Counted from the stretch's first letter, positions 33,841 through 43,530 are shown. The stretch: 54,423 bases of DNA from Paraburkholderia sp. (GCF_026225065.1 NZ_JAMFSB010000109.1:1-54423), one strand, 5' to 3'. Notes: generated by a model not told the origin, from the letters alone. Made by a program: numbers and translations.

Positions 33841-36150
33841 TCACGCAGGTTCGACCTCAACCGCAACCGACTTGCGCAACCGCACCGGAATCGACTTCGC
33901 TGCTGGCACGAGGCTCGATTTCGCGTGGTGGTAAAGCGGGATCAGCGGATTGCATTCCGGGTAGTAGCCCATCATGCAGCCCTGCGGGATGTCGAACGCA
34001 TGCACACGCATGCCGTCGAGCTCACGCGTCACGCCATCGTGCGACACGGTGGAAATACACACCGCATCGCCTTCTTCAAAGCCGAGCCGCGTCAGGTCGT
34101 CACGATGCATCAGCAGCACCTCGCGCGTGCCGGTCACGCCGCGAAAGCGGTCGTCCAGACCGTACACCGTGGTGTTGAACTGGCTGTCGCCGCGGGTCGT
34201 CATCAGACGCAACACATCCGGACCGGTGGACGGCATATCCGCGTCCTCGTCGAGCGTCTCCGGCACGATGAAATTCGCCTTGCCGTTGGGCGTTTTCCAC
34301 TTCCGCTCGCAAGCGGGAATGGGCCGGTGAAAACCGCCAGGCTGCCAGAAGCGCTCGTTGAAATCGCGGAACTGATCGGGATAGGTCTGCTCGATTGCGT
34401 CGCGAATCTTCGCGTAGTCGTCCACCCACGCGTCCCAGTCCACCCGCGGATTGCGCGGCAGGAGCGCGTTGGCCAGGCCCGCGACGATGGCCGGCTCCGA
34501 GAGCAGCATCTCGCTTGCAGGCTCCATATAACCGTGCGAACCGTGAACGCAGGCCGTGCTGTCCTCGACGCTAACCGCCTGGTCGCCACTCGCCTGGCGG
34601 TCGATCTCGATGCGCCCAAGGCACGGCAGCAGGTACGCCACCTCGCCGTGAATCAGATGGCTGCGGTTGAGCTTGGTCGCAATCTGCACGGTGAGCCGTA
34701 CCTTGCGCCACGCCGGGTCCATCACATGATGATCGGGGGTCGCCACCTGGAAGTTGCCGCCGAGTCCGATGAACCCCTTTACCTTGCCATCGAGCACGCC
34801 CTGACACGCTTCGACGGTACTCATGCCTTTATCGCGCGGCGGCTCGAAGCCGTACAGTTCCGCGAGCTTGTCGAGCGGGGCGAGTTCCGGCTTCTCGGTG
34901 ATGCCCACGGTGCGCTGCCCCTGGACGTTCGAATGGCCGCGAATCGGACAGATACCTGCCCCGGGCCGCCCGATATTGCCGCGTAACAGCAGCAGATTGG
35001 TGAGCATCTGTACGTTATGCACGCCGCTGCGGTGCTGGGTAATCCCCATGCCATACAGCACGATCACCGCTTTGGCGCGGGCGTATTCGCGGGCGGCTGC
35101 TTCGAGCGTGGCGCGGCTCAGATGCGCGTGACCTTCGATCTCTTCCCAGCTCGTCGCACGCATGGCCGCGGCAAATTCGTCAAAGCCATGCGTGTGCTCC
35201 GCGATAAAGGCTGCGTCGAGCACGCGCGGGGCGCCGCTCTGCTGCGCTTCGTCATCCCATTCGATCAACAGTTTGCACAACCCCGCCACCGCCGCGGCGT
35301 CGCCGCCCACTTTGACCTGGTGATACTGAGTGCTGATTTGTGTCGCGCCGGGTGTCAGCATCTCGAGCGGTGACTGCGGATTGGCGAATTCGACGAGGCC
35401 GCGCTCCCTGATCGGATTGAACGTGATGATTTCCACGCCGCGTTTGCGCGCATCCTGCAACTGGTGCAGCATGCGTGGCGCGTTGGTGCCGGTGTTGTGG
35501 CCGAAGAAAAACAGACAGTCGGCTTTCTCGAAGTCGGCGAGCGTGACCGTGCCAACAGGCGCGCCAATCGCCGGCACGAGACCCACGGAGGTGCTCTCGT
35601 GACACATGTTTGAACTGTCCGGCAGATTATTGCTGCCATACATGCGCGTGAGAAGTTGATACATGTACGAGGTTTCGAGCGAAGCGCGACCGGACGCGTA
35701 GAACACCACCTCCTTGGGATCCATCGCACGAAGCTCGCTGGCGATGTCGGCAAACACGTGCTCCCATGTTGTCGGCACGTAGCGGTCGCTAGCTGGGTCC
35801 CAGCGCATCGGCGCGCCGAGGCGTCCTTGCGATTCCAGTTCAAACCCGGACCACGATTCCAGCTCGCTCAGCGTATGCGTCTCGAAGAACTGCGCGTCGA
35901 CACGTTTGTTGGTGATCTCCCAGGCCGTGGCCTTTGCGCCGTTCTCGCAGAACTCGAACAGGTGCGGGTCGGCGGGCTTCGCCCATGAACAGCTCACGCA
36001 GGCAAAGCCGTCCGGTTTGTTCTGATGCATCAGGACCTGCGTGCCGTGCAGCGCAACGTGCTCCTGGACGAGGATCGAGGTCACCGCCTTCACCGAGCCC
36101 CAGCCGCCTGCGGGGCGCGAGTATTCCTTGATCGGGGTATCTGTGCTCAT
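33841..36150 (-). CDS. YdeP-type molybdopterin oxidoreductase (FdhF-like alpha subunit)
   Basis: 769 residues from the ATG at 36150, with AGGAG six bases upstream. It belongs to the formate dehydrogenase-H-like group typified by E. coli YdeP. The N-terminus carries FACVSCSWAKPADPHLFEFC, with Cys for an iron-sulfur cluster. The MGD-binding regions include FFFGHNTGTNAPRMLHQ, VLYGMGITQHRSGVHN and RGHSNVQGQRTVG, and the C-terminal domain RGDSQFNTTVYGLDDRFRGV. No selenocysteine is visible, and there is no gene for a beta or gamma subunit, a nitrate reductase or an FdhD chaperone nearby. YdeP is linked to acid resistance in E. coli; the substrate is unknown. Confidence 0.88.
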   Translation of the reverse strand: MSTDTPIKEYSRPAGGWGSVKAVTSILVQEHVALHGTQVLMHQNKPDGFACVSCSWAKPADPHLFEFCENGAKATAWEITNKRVDAQFFETHTLSELESWSGFELESQGRLGAPMRWDPASDRYVPTTWEHVFADIASELRAMDPKEVVFYASGRASLETSYMYQLLTRMYGSNNLPDSSNMCHESTSVGLVPAIGAPVGTVTLADFEKADCLFFFGHNTGTNAPRMLHQLQDARKRGVEIITFNPIRERGLVEFANPQSPLEMLTPGATQISTQYHQVKVGGDAAAVAGLCKLLIEWDDEAQQSGAPRVLDAAFIAEHTHGFDEFAAAMRATSWEEIEGHAHLSRATLEAAAREYARAKAVIVLYGMGITQHRSGVHNVQMLTNLLLLRGNIGRPGAGICPIRGHSNVQGQRTVGITEKPELAPLDKLAELYGFEPPRDKGMSTVEACQGVLDGKVKGFIGLGGNFQVATPDHHVMDPAWRKVRLTVQIATKLNRSHLIHGEVAYLLPCLGRIEIDRQASGDQAVSVEDSTACVHGSHGYMEPASEMLLSEPAIVAGLANALLPRNPRVDWDAWVDDYAKIRDAIEQTYPDQFRDFNERFWQPGGFHRPIPACERKWKTPNGKANFIVPETLDEDADMPSTGPDVLRLMTTRGDSQFNTTVYGLDDRFRGVTGTREVLLMHRDDLTRLGFEEGDAVCISTVSHDGVTRELDGMRVHAFDIPQGCMMGYYPECNPLIPLYHHAKSSLVPAAKSIPVRLRKSVAVEVEPA

Positions 36151-36277
36151 GGTGGCTCCTGCGCATTGGATTGGATGTAAACATCGGCACAAGAATGCCC
36201 GCAAGAAGTGGGCCGCCGCTGTCTATCGCGCCCGGGGACAATCGCGTTGCATGTGTATCGAGCATGACCCACGTCCA

Positions 36278-36985
36278 TCAGTCGTCGATCGACCACTCAG
36301 CAGGTTGAACGCTCATGCTTGCCATGTGTGCCATTGCCCGTTCGACCGTGTCACTGCGTTCGGGGGCGTGCCAATGCACCTGGAAGCGCTCCTCGAGGAC
36401 ACCGTTCGCCGGATCCATCCGCAAACCGCGCGACGCCACCCGGCAATGCAGGCGTTCGAGTTCATCGAGCCATCGTGTCCGTTCGCCGGACGCAGGGTCG
36501 TAGCGGATGGTGAGCGAAGCGCGCAGATTGCGCGGCAGCCGGTGTTCGATTTTGGCGAGCATGCTTAGCACAAACATCCCCAGCACGATCCCGATCACGG
36601 CGAGTGCAATCTGTCCGCCGCCGGCGCACAGCCCAACCACCGTAACGAACCACAGCGTCGCCGCAGTCGTCAGGCCGGTGACCAGACCGTCCTTGCGCAG
36701 GATCGCGCCCGCGCCGATAAAACCGACGCCCGAGAGGATACCGAGCGGCAGACGCATGAGGTCGAGCACCGCAAACGACCCCTCGGGCTTGCCCGCCTGC
36801 GAGAGCAGCACGTTCATTTGCAGCATCGCGAGGCAAGCGGCGAGACATACGAGCATGGTGGTACGCAGGCCTGCCGCTTTGCCCGATTCGCCGCGATTCA
36901 GGCCGAGCAGGGCGCCGGCCAGCAGCGCCACCGCGAGGCGGATGGCGACGTCCTGCCACGCAGGGATGAACGGCATTGGCGTCAT
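36278..36985 (-). CDS. MgtC/SapB family membrane protein
   Basis: 235 residues: four to five N-terminal helices (about 10-150) and a soluble C-terminal domain (about 160-235). The family signature is LLGLNRGESGKAAGLRTTML, followed by LGILSGVGFIGAGAILRKDG and TGLTTAATLWFVTVVGL. MgtC proteins act in adaptation to low magnesium and, in pathogens, survival in macrophages by affecting the F-ATPase. No Shine-Dalgarno sequence is evident; ATG 36976 is an alternative. No magnesium transporter is adjacent. Confidence 0.9.
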   Translation of the reverse strand: MTPMPFIPAWQDVAIRLAVALLAGALLGLNRGESGKAAGLRTTMLVCLAACLAMLQMNVLLSQAGKPEGSFAVLDLMRLPLGILSGVGFIGAGAILRKDGLVTGLTTAATLWFVTVVGLCAGGGQIALAVIGIVLGMFVLSMLAKIEHRLPRNLRASLTIRYDPASGERTRWLDELERLHCRVASRGLRMDPANGVLEERFQVHWHAPERSDTVERAMAHMASMSVQPAEWSIDD

Positions 36986-37201
36986 GAAGAGGGTTTCCGC
37001 TAAACGAAAATCTGGGCGAAGGCGTAACCCTGCAGATGCAATGCGTATGCCACGTCGTAGCTAAAACGGACTGCCGCGTTCTTTCGGCATGCTCGGGAAC
37101 AACCGTTGCTCGTTGCTCGCTAAACGCTCCCACGTTCGAAGCTGATCGCCGAGCGCAAAGGGGAGCGGCGAAGAAAGCCTCTATACAGGGAAGTATGCAG
37201 A

Positions 37202-37447
37202 ATGGCGCGACACAAAGCCGACGTAGCCGATGATGAGTTTGAAATCTTCGCGAGTTACCACAGCACGGGAGACGGCCGATATATCGGTGGCCTAAAGGTT
37301 ATCCGCAAGGCCGACCGAAGGATCCTGTTTCCGTTCGAAGGCGCACCGCAGATCGGACCCTACGAGAGCGCGGATGAAGCACGCCACGCCGCGATCGAGT
37401 ACGGCCGCTCGATTGTTGCGGCCGACCGGGCCGCGCCGGAGCCTTGA
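37202..37447 (+). CDS. 81-residue conserved-type small protein
   Basis: Opens MARHKADVADDEFEIFASYH. A compact alpha/beta protein is suggested by GRYIGGLKVIRKADRRILF and the C-terminal helix ADEARHAAIEYGRSIVAADR. GGAAG lies about ten bases before the ATG. It resembles a small family that I associate with Burkholderia (DUF6723), a recollection I cannot verify here. There is no signal peptide. Function unknown. Confidence 0.72.
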   Translation: MARHKADVADDEFEIFASYHSTGDGRYIGGLKVIRKADRRILFPFEGAPQIGPYESADEARHAAIEYGRSIVAADRAAPEP

Positions 37448-37517
37448 TGGGCGTGCCAAAGAAACGTTTGATCCACCGCGGTTGCGCGCCTTCAAAATAC
37501 GCGCGTTCGAAACACAC

Positions 37518-37763
37518 TCAAGGCATCCCGCCCAGTGACGGAGAAATCGTGCTGCCGCGATTCGCTTCGTCGGGGTGCTCATCGGGCACGGTCGGTCGCA
37601 CGGAAACGGGTGCATGACGCTTGTAGCAAGCGTCTATCGAGCCGTCGATGAGACATTGCTGGAACGCATCGGCAGCGCTCTTGCTGGCGAACGAATACAG
37701 CGTGCGTTCGACCTGCAGTTCCGTGTCAGATACGCGGATCGTCGTGATGGGGGAGTCGGCCAT
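37518..37763 (-). CDS. 81-residue hypothetical protein
   Basis: Starts MADSPITTIRVSDTELQVER at 37763, with AAGGAG six bases upstream; the frame extends further but without a better start. The middle reads FASKSAADAFQQCLIDGSID, a likely helix. The C-terminal third is polar, with several Pro. No family recognised. It is convergent with the preceding gene and divergent from the next. Confidence 0.7.
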   Translation of the reverse strand: MADSPITTIRVSDTELQVERTLYSFASKSAADAFQQCLIDGSIDACYKRHAPVSVRPTVPDEHPDEANRGSTISPSLGGMP

Positions 37764-37893
37764 GACGTTCTCCTTTTTACAAAGTCGATGATGAATTTGC
37801 TGCAACCCCCGTGCCCGGTGTGCCGGTTTCGAGCGCGATCAAGCGGTCCGGATGTTGCTGTAATGCTTATGTCGTCATCTACAGGAGGTTGTG

Positions 37894-38130
37894 ATGCAAC
37901 ACGATTCGAAGCCCCAAAATGCAGGGCCGCGCGATGAGGACGAGTCGCAACGCGATACACGCACAGCGGCACAAAAGGAAGAGGCGGAGCGTACTGATCC
38001 GCGACGCACGAGCCAACGCCCGAAGCAGACCGCCGAGGTGCCGCTCGGCACGGGTGAGCATGCCGAGCCGCCGGGAGGCGGTGGCCGCGAGGCGCAACGC
38101 GTGTCGCCTGACAAGCAGCGCGGCCATTGA
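37894..38130 (+). CDS. 78-residue disordered hydrophilic protein
   Basis: A perfect AGGAGG five bases before the ATG at 37894 argues for translation (the GTG at 37891 is too close). The product is almost entirely charged or polar (DEDESQRDTRTAAQKEEAER) with a Gly/Pro stretch and no hydrophobic core, so it is probably intrinsically disordered. Such proteins in Burkholderia are often stationary-phase or stress products, but nothing here proves that. Confidence 0.68.
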   Translation: MQHDSKPQNAGPRDEDESQRDTRTAAQKEEAERTDPRRTSQRPKQTAEVPLGTGEHAEPPGGGGREAQRVSPDKQRGH

Positions 38131-38203
38131 TTCACAGCGGACTCACATCACGGCGAGCGGGCCCCCGCAAGGGGGCTCACAGCCAGGTTGCTAAAAGCAG
38201 CGC

Positions 38204-40150
38204 TCACAGCACTACTTGCACTCCAAGCTCCACCACACTTTCCCCATCTAGTCCGTAGTATTCGGCGCTCGAGGCCGAATGAAACGACATTGCTGCAAAT
38301 AGCGATTTGCGCCAGTCCCGCATGGCATCGCCGGGATGTCCCTTGACGACTTCTTCGCGCGGCAGAAAGAACGTGGTGTGCCTGGGCTCATAGCGCCAGT
38401 CGCCGAGCCGCCCATTGAGCGAGGCGAGCAGCGTGGGCAGATTGGGCCGCTCGACAAAGCCATGCCGAGCCACGACCTCGTAGCAGCCGTGGCCGAGGTC
38501 GCGCGTCTCGATACGGGTCTTTTCATCGACCCGGGGAGCAGACTCCGAGAGGTTGGTGAAGAAGATCGAGGTCCGATGCAGCACGCGGTTATGGCGCACA
38601 TTGCTGCGCAGCGCGGCCGGTGTCATGCCACGCAGATTGCCCGGATAGACCGCAGTCCCCGCCACGCGCGCGGGCGGTTCCGCATCGCCCAGCGTTTCCG
38701 CCAGAAAGGCCTCTAGCGTCGCCGTCTTCGCGGCGCGCTGCGCCTCTGCCTCACGGCCGCGCTGCCAGGTGGTCATCAGCACGAACATCACTGCGCCGAT
38801 CGTGACGGGAAACCAGCCGCCTTGCGGAATCTTGGGCACGTTGGCCGCCACCAGCAGGCCGTCTACCACTAGCAGCGGCACGCTGACGGCCGCCATCGCA
38901 AGACGCGGCCAATGCCAGACATGCCGCGTCAGACTGATCATCTGGATCGTGGTGGTCAGCATCGTCAGACCGACAGCAATGCCATAGGCGGAGGTGAGCT
39001 TCGCGGACGAGCGAAACGCCAGCACCAGAAACATCACCGCCGCAAACAGGATCAGGTTGACCGCCGGCACATACACCTGGCCGCGCTGCTCACGCGAGGT
39101 TTCCACCACCCGCATGCGCGGCAGGAAACCGAGTTCGATCGCCTGGCTCGTCATGGAGAAAGCACCGGAGATCACCGCCTGAGACGCGATCACGGTGGCA
39201 AGCAGCACAATCACGATAGTGGGGATCAGTGCCCAGCCTGGCGCCATCGAGAAAAACGGCTGGTCCTTGGGGCCGGCCTCGTAAAGCAGCGTGGCGCCCT
39301 GACCGAAATAGCCAAGGATGATCGAAGGGAACACCACGATCAGCCACGCCACGCGAATCGGCCGGCGTCCGAAATGGCCGATATCGGCGTACAACGCCTC
39401 CGCGCCGGTCAGCGCGAGAATCACTGCGCCAAGGATCACGAAGGCAATCGTCGGGCGCTCCTGCACGAGGTGTAACGCCCACCAGGGCGACAGCGCACTC
39501 AGCACCTGCGGATGCTGAGCGATCCGGTAGATGCCGAGTCCGGCGAGCCAGAGGAACCACAGCGTCATGACCGGTCCGAACCACCGTCCGACCGTCGACG
39601 TGCCGCGCTTCTGGAACAGGAAGAGCGCAATCAGGATTGCGACGGCGCCGGGCACGACCAGTGGGGCAAACGCGTGATCGATCTGCGGCAGCCCTTCGGC
39701 CGCGGACAGCACAGAGACGGCGGGGGTGATCATCGAATCGCCGTAGAACATGGCTGCACCGAACAAGCCGACCAGCAGGAGGATACGACGCGCCGGGTTG
39801 CCGTCCCTGTCGCAGCCTGCGCGCACCAGCGCCGTGAGCGCCACGATACCGCCTTCGCCCTGGTTGTCTGCACGCATCACATAGCAGACGTATTTCAGCA
39901 GCACGACGATCACGACGGCCCAGACGATGGTCGACAGGACACCCATGACGATCAGTTGCGTGCTGGCCCCGGCGTCGAGCACTCCCTGGCGGAATGCATA
40001 GATGGGGCTGGTGCCGATGTCGCCGAACACCACGCCGAGCGAGCCCAGTATGAGGCTCGAGGTGCCGGGGCGAGGGCGGGGTTGGTCTGTGCTGCGTCCA
40101 GCAGCAGCGTCGCGGGCCATCGGGCGAGACTCGGTGGAAGAAGTTGACAT
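38204..40150 (-). CDS. kup: Kup-type potassium uptake protein
   Basis: 648 residues. After a polar N-terminus of about 28 residues come about twelve helices, starting SLILGSLGVVFGDIGTSPIY, the KUP signature, then ADNQGEGGIVALTALVRAG and AMFYGDSMITPAVSVLSAAEG. A cytoplasmic C-terminal domain follows from about residue 470 (TTWQRGREAEAQRAA). Kup imports K+ with protons and is most useful at low pH. The start at 40150 has only a distant AGGAG. It is divergent from a cupin gene. Confidence 0.94.
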   Translation of the reverse strand: MSTSSTESRPMARDAAAGRSTDQPRPRPGTSSLILGSLGVVFGDIGTSPIYAFRQGVLDAGASTQLIVMGVLSTIVWAVVIVVLLKYVCYVMRADNQGEGGIVALTALVRAGCDRDGNPARRILLLVGLFGAAMFYGDSMITPAVSVLSAAEGLPQIDHAFAPLVVPGAVAILIALFLFQKRGTSTVGRWFGPVMTLWFLWLAGLGIYRIAQHPQVLSALSPWWALHLVQERPTIAFVILGAVILALTGAEALYADIGHFGRRPIRVAWLIVVFPSIILGYFGQGATLLYEAGPKDQPFFSMAPGWALIPTIVIVLLATVIASQAVISGAFSMTSQAIELGFLPRMRVVETSREQRGQVYVPAVNLILFAAVMFLVLAFRSSAKLTSAYGIAVGLTMLTTTIQMISLTRHVWHWPRLAMAAVSVPLLVVDGLLVAANVPKIPQGGWFPVTIGAVMFVLMTTWQRGREAEAQRAAKTATLEAFLAETLGDAEPPARVAGTAVYPGNLRGMTPAALRSNVRHNRVLHRTSIFFTNLSESAPRVDEKTRIETRDLGHGCYEVVARHGFVERPNLPTLLASLNGRLGDWRYEPRHTTFFLPREEVVKGHPGDAMRDWRKSLFAAMSFHSASSAEYYGLDGESVVELGVQVVL

Positions 40151-40377
40151 GGCGCGGCTTGCAAATCTCCTGTGCGCACGGTGGTTACCGGCATCAATGG
40201 AATGCGGTAGCAAGACGTGTTCCCCCGGCGCGACGAACCTGCCCTGACGGGTCGACGCGGTGGCGCCGAGGCAAGCTCATGGCGGATCTGGCGAGCGAGG
40301 GGGGCGTACCGTGGCCCATGAGCAGGCGCGTTTTGTGCGGCACAACGAGGGTTGCTGGACACATCCTGGAGTCGACC

Positions 40378-40923
40378 ATGTATAACGATGCCGAATACGC
40401 GCGGGACATCGCAAACGAACAGTACGAGGTTTTCAAACTGGATCCTCGCGACTGGGTGCCGAACAATTCCAGGCTGCCGGTCGTGATCTACCGGCGCGCC
40501 TTACGCGCCGACAGCGGTGACCTTGCATCCGCCTTCGAAATTCTCTTCGAGCGTAACGACTGGCCGCCGCAGTGGCGCGACGGTATCTTCGACTATCACC
40601 ATTTCCACGCTACCGCCCACGAAGTGCTGGGCATCGCCTCGGGGTCAGCCGAGGTGATCGTGGGCGGCCCTGGCGGGCGCGTCGTGAAAGTCGCTGCTGG
40701 CGACGCCATGCTGCTACCGGCGGGCACCGGCCATTGCCTGCAGGCCTTCTCGGGCCGTTTTCAGGTGGTGGGCGGCTATCCCGCTGGCCAGCACTGGGAT
40801 ATCCGCCGTGAGGCACTGACGCCCGCCGAGCGCGCAACCATGGACGCACTGCCGTTCCCGCCACGCGACCCGCTCGACGGCACCCACGGCCCGGTGGTCG
40901 AGCACTGGCTGCATGCGGCTTGA
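40378..40923 (+). CDS. Cupin-fold protein, YjlB-like
   Basis: 181 residues from the ATG at 40378 (TGGAG seven bases upstream); a longer frame from 40144 runs into the divergent kup start and is rejected. The cupin core is YHHFHATAHEVLGIASGSAE and DAMLLPAGTGHCLQAF, with His residues in both motifs that would bind a metal. It resembles B. subtilis YjlB. Substrate and role are unknown. The C-terminal GPVVEHWLHA is typical of the group. Confidence 0.85.
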   Translation: MYNDAEYARDIANEQYEVFKLDPRDWVPNNSRLPVVIYRRALRADSGDLASAFEILFERNDWPPQWRDGIFDYHHFHATAHEVLGIASGSAEVIVGGPGGRVVKVAAGDAMLLPAGTGHCLQAFSGRFQVVGGYPAGQHWDIRREALTPAERATMDALPFPPRDPLDGTHGPVVEHWLHAA

Positions 40924-41230
40924 ACTGACAGCTGTCGCAAGCTTTGAAAGCTGCGTTGCGGCGACAGGCAGGGCGTTGCGACGATTGTTGCGGGCCCGGC
41001 GCCTAGTCGTTGCACGCCATACAGTTGGCTATTACCGCATATCGGCGCATGATCGGACGGTCGGCCGCCACTGGGCCGTTTAAGATGGGCTGTCCCTCAT
41101 GCAGGGCGCCCGTAGCCGGCCGCCCCATGCCGGTCGCTCCGGGCAAGCCTGGCTGTCGGCCCGTTTCCGCAGGAATGTTCAATTGCAGCGCGTCACTTCG
41201 ACGTCGCCCTTCGTAGAACAGGAGCTTCCC
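40924..41230. other. Intergenic region upstream of transketolase
   Basis: 307 bases. The last 12 carry the AGGAG ribosome binding site of tkt. Two short frames on opposite strands cover part of it, but neither has support. No hairpin terminator or operator is evident; the tkt promoter should lie here. Confidence 0.5.
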
Positions 41231-43303
41231 ATGCAAAACAATCCCTCCCTCGATAAGCTGTGTATCGACACAATCCGTACGCTATCGATGGACGCCGTGC
41301 AAAAGGCGAATTCCGGCCACCCCGGCACGCCAATGGCGCTGGCCCCGGTGGCTTATCACCTGTGGCAGAACCATCTGCGCTATGACCCCGACGAGCCGCT
41401 GTGGCCCAATCGCGACCGCTTCGTGCTGTCGGTGGGGCACGCGTCGATGCTGCTGTATTCGCTGCTGCATCTGACGGGGGTGAAGGCCGTCGACGATGAC
41501 GGCAAGCCGACCGGCAGACCCGCTGTGTCGCTCGACGACATCAAGCAGTTTCGCCAGCTCAACAGCAATACACCGGGGCACCCCGAATACCGCATGACGA
41601 CCGGCGTCGAAACGACCACCGGGCCGCTCGGCCAAGGTCTCGGCAACAGCGTCGGCATGGCGATGGCGGCGCGTTTCTACGAGACCCGCTTTAACCAGTC
41701 CGATGCGCCGCTGTTCGATTACCGCGTCTACGCGCTGTGCGGCGACGGCGACATGATGGAAGGCATCTCGCACGAAGCGGCTTCGCTCGCGGGCCATCTG
41801 CAGTTGTCGAACCTGACATGGATCTACGACAGCAACCGCGTGACGATCGAAGGACACACGGATCTTGCCTATAGCGACGACGTGGAAGCGCGTTTTCACG
41901 GCTACCACTGGCATACGGTTCACGTCACCGACGCGAACGACGCCGCCGCGCTCGAAGCCGCCTTCAACGAGGCGAAAAGCGTCACCGACAAGCCGACGCT
42001 GATCGTGGTGAACAGCATCATCGGCTGGGGCGCGCCGAAAAAGCAGGACACGTCGGCCGCACACGGCGAGCCGCTCGGCGACGAAGAAGTCGCCGCCGCC
42101 AAGCGCTTTTACGGCTGGCCCGAAGACAAGAAGTTCTATGTGCCGGATGGCGTGATGGCGCGCTTTGCCGAAGGCATCGGTGCACGCGGCAAGGCGGCGC
42201 GCACTGATTGGCTCGCGAAGCTGGATACGTATGGCAAAAAGTATCCCGATCTCGCGCGGGAGTTCGCTCAGATCGAAGCGCACGAACTGCCGGATGGCTG
42301 GGACGCCGACATCCCCACTTTCGAGCCGGACGCCAAGGGCATCGCAACGCGCGAGTCCTCCGGCAAGGTCCTCAACGCGATTGCCGCACGCCTGCCGTGG
42401 CTCATTGGCGGCGCGGCCGATCTTTCGCCGTCCACCAAGACCAATCTGAAGTTCGAAGGGGCGGGCAGCTTCGAGCACGATAGCTACGGCGGCCGCAATC
42501 TGCACTTCGGGATTCGCGAGCATGCCATGGGGGCCGCGGTGAATGGCCTCGTGCTATCGAACCTGCGTGCTTACGGCTCGACGTTCCTGATTTTCAGCGA
42601 CTACATGAAGCCGCCGATCCGGCTGTCGTCCATCATGGAAGTGCCGGCCATCTATGTGTTCACGCATGATTCGATCGGTGTCGGCGAAGATGGTCCGACC
42701 CACCAGCCGATCGAACAGCTGGCATCGCTGCGCGGCGTGCCGGGTCTGACGGTGTTTCGGCCTGCGGACGCCAATGAGGTGGCCGAGACGTGGCGCATTG
42801 CATTGTCGAGGCCGCGCCATCCGTCGTGCATCGTGCTGACCCGTCAGCCGCTGCCGACGTTCGACCGCACGAAATACGGTTCGGCCGAAGGGGTGCGCAA
42901 GGGCGGCTACGTGCTGGCCGATGCCGCCGACGGCAAGAAGCCGCAAGTGCTGCTGCTCGCAACCGGCAGCGAAGTGTCGATCTGCGTGGACGTGTACGAG
43001 AAGCTGAAGAGCGAGGGCATTGCAGCGCGCGTGGTGTCGATGCCGGCATGGGATATTTTCGAGTCTCAGGACGACGCTTATAAAGACTCCGTGCTTCCGC
43101 CTGACGTGGACGCGCGCGTTTGCGTCGAACAGGCTGCCGAACTCGGCTGGGACCGCTATGTGGGTCGACTCGGCGCGAAGGTTGTCATGCATACGTTCGG
43201 TGCGTCCGCGCCGTTGAGCGAACTGAAGAAAAAGTTCGGTTTCACACCGGAGCATGTCTACGACGCGGCGAAACAGCAGATTGCGCGGGTGCAGAAGAAG
43301 TAG
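41231..43303 (+). CDS. tkt: Transketolase
   Basis: 690 residues from the ATG at 41231 (AGGAG six bases upstream). A thiamine-diphosphate enzyme of the pentose phosphate and Calvin pathways that moves two-carbon units between sugar phosphates. It contains MDAVQKANSGHPGTPMALAP at the N-terminus, ThDP-binding GDGDMMEGISHEAASLAGHL, TTGPLGQGLGNSVGMA, the pyrimidine-domain GIREHAMGAAVNG, and HDSIGVGEDGPTHQPIEQL. It competes with the phosphoketolase encoded 20 kb upstream for xylulose-5-P. It appears to stand alone. Confidence 0.97.
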   Translation: MQNNPSLDKLCIDTIRTLSMDAVQKANSGHPGTPMALAPVAYHLWQNHLRYDPDEPLWPNRDRFVLSVGHASMLLYSLLHLTGVKAVDDDGKPTGRPAVSLDDIKQFRQLNSNTPGHPEYRMTTGVETTTGPLGQGLGNSVGMAMAARFYETRFNQSDAPLFDYRVYALCGDGDMMEGISHEAASLAGHLQLSNLTWIYDSNRVTIEGHTDLAYSDDVEARFHGYHWHTVHVTDANDAAALEAAFNEAKSVTDKPTLIVVNSIIGWGAPKKQDTSAAHGEPLGDEEVAAAKRFYGWPEDKKFYVPDGVMARFAEGIGARGKAARTDWLAKLDTYGKKYPDLAREFAQIEAHELPDGWDADIPTFEPDAKGIATRESSGKVLNAIAARLPWLIGGAADLSPSTKTNLKFEGAGSFEHDSYGGRNLHFGIREHAMGAAVNGLVLSNLRAYGSTFLIFSDYMKPPIRLSSIMEVPAIYVFTHDSIGVGEDGPTHQPIEQLASLRGVPGLTVFRPADANEVAETWRIALSRPRHPSCIVLTRQPLPTFDRTKYGSAEGVRKGGYVLADAADGKKPQVLLLATGSEVSICVDVYEKLKSEGIAARVVSMPAWDIFESQDDAYKDSVLPPDVDARVCVEQAAELGWDRYVGRLGAKVVMHTFGASAPLSELKKKFGFTPEHVYDAAKQQIARVQKK

Positions 43304-43340
43304 ATACGCCGGGTTATAACGACAAAGTACGGCGAAGACA

Positions 43341-43370
43341 TTCAGGCGGCCCGCTTATGGGCCGCCTGAA
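43341..43370. terminator. 12-bp hairpin between convergent tkt and lipoprotein gene
   Basis: Perfect stem TTCAGGCGGCCC paired with GGGCCGCCTGAA, 6-base loop. No T-run follows on either strand, so it is not a textbook intrinsic terminator, but its position between two convergent stop codons (43303 and 43381) favours a transcript-end role. Confidence 0.5.
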
Positions 43371-43380
43371 AAAGTTGCCG

Positions 43381-43530
43381 TTAGTTGGCCCAGCAACGCT
43401 CACCATAAGGGCCGGGATGGGTGCCGGGAGGGCAGATCAACCCCGTTCTCGCGCTTTCGACGCATCCAGCGAGCGAGATCAGCGCAACGCCACATAACAC
43501 CAGCAATAGGGTTCTCGGGTTCTTTTTCAT
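43381..43530 (-). CDS. 49-residue lipoprotein
   Basis: MKKNPRTLLLVLCGVALISL and then the AGC lipobox form a signal peptide II, with lipidation at the first Cys after about 20 residues. The mature part is about 27 residues (VESARTGLICPPGTHPGPYG and on), with two further Cys and a Gly/Pro-rich loop, as in small 'CPPGxHxGxxG' outer-membrane peptides of Burkholderia. It is a tiny mature protein that may be disulfide-bonded. The ribosome binding site (AGAAAGA) is weak. Function unknown. Confidence 0.75.
   Translation of the reverse strand: MKKNPRTLLLVLCGVALISLAGCVESARTGLICPPGTHPGPYGERCWAN

Noticed and set aside
38161-38176. GCCCCC/GGGGGC hairpin with GCAA loop between convergent genes
   Set aside because: Only six pairs and no T-run; could be chance in GC-rich DNA.
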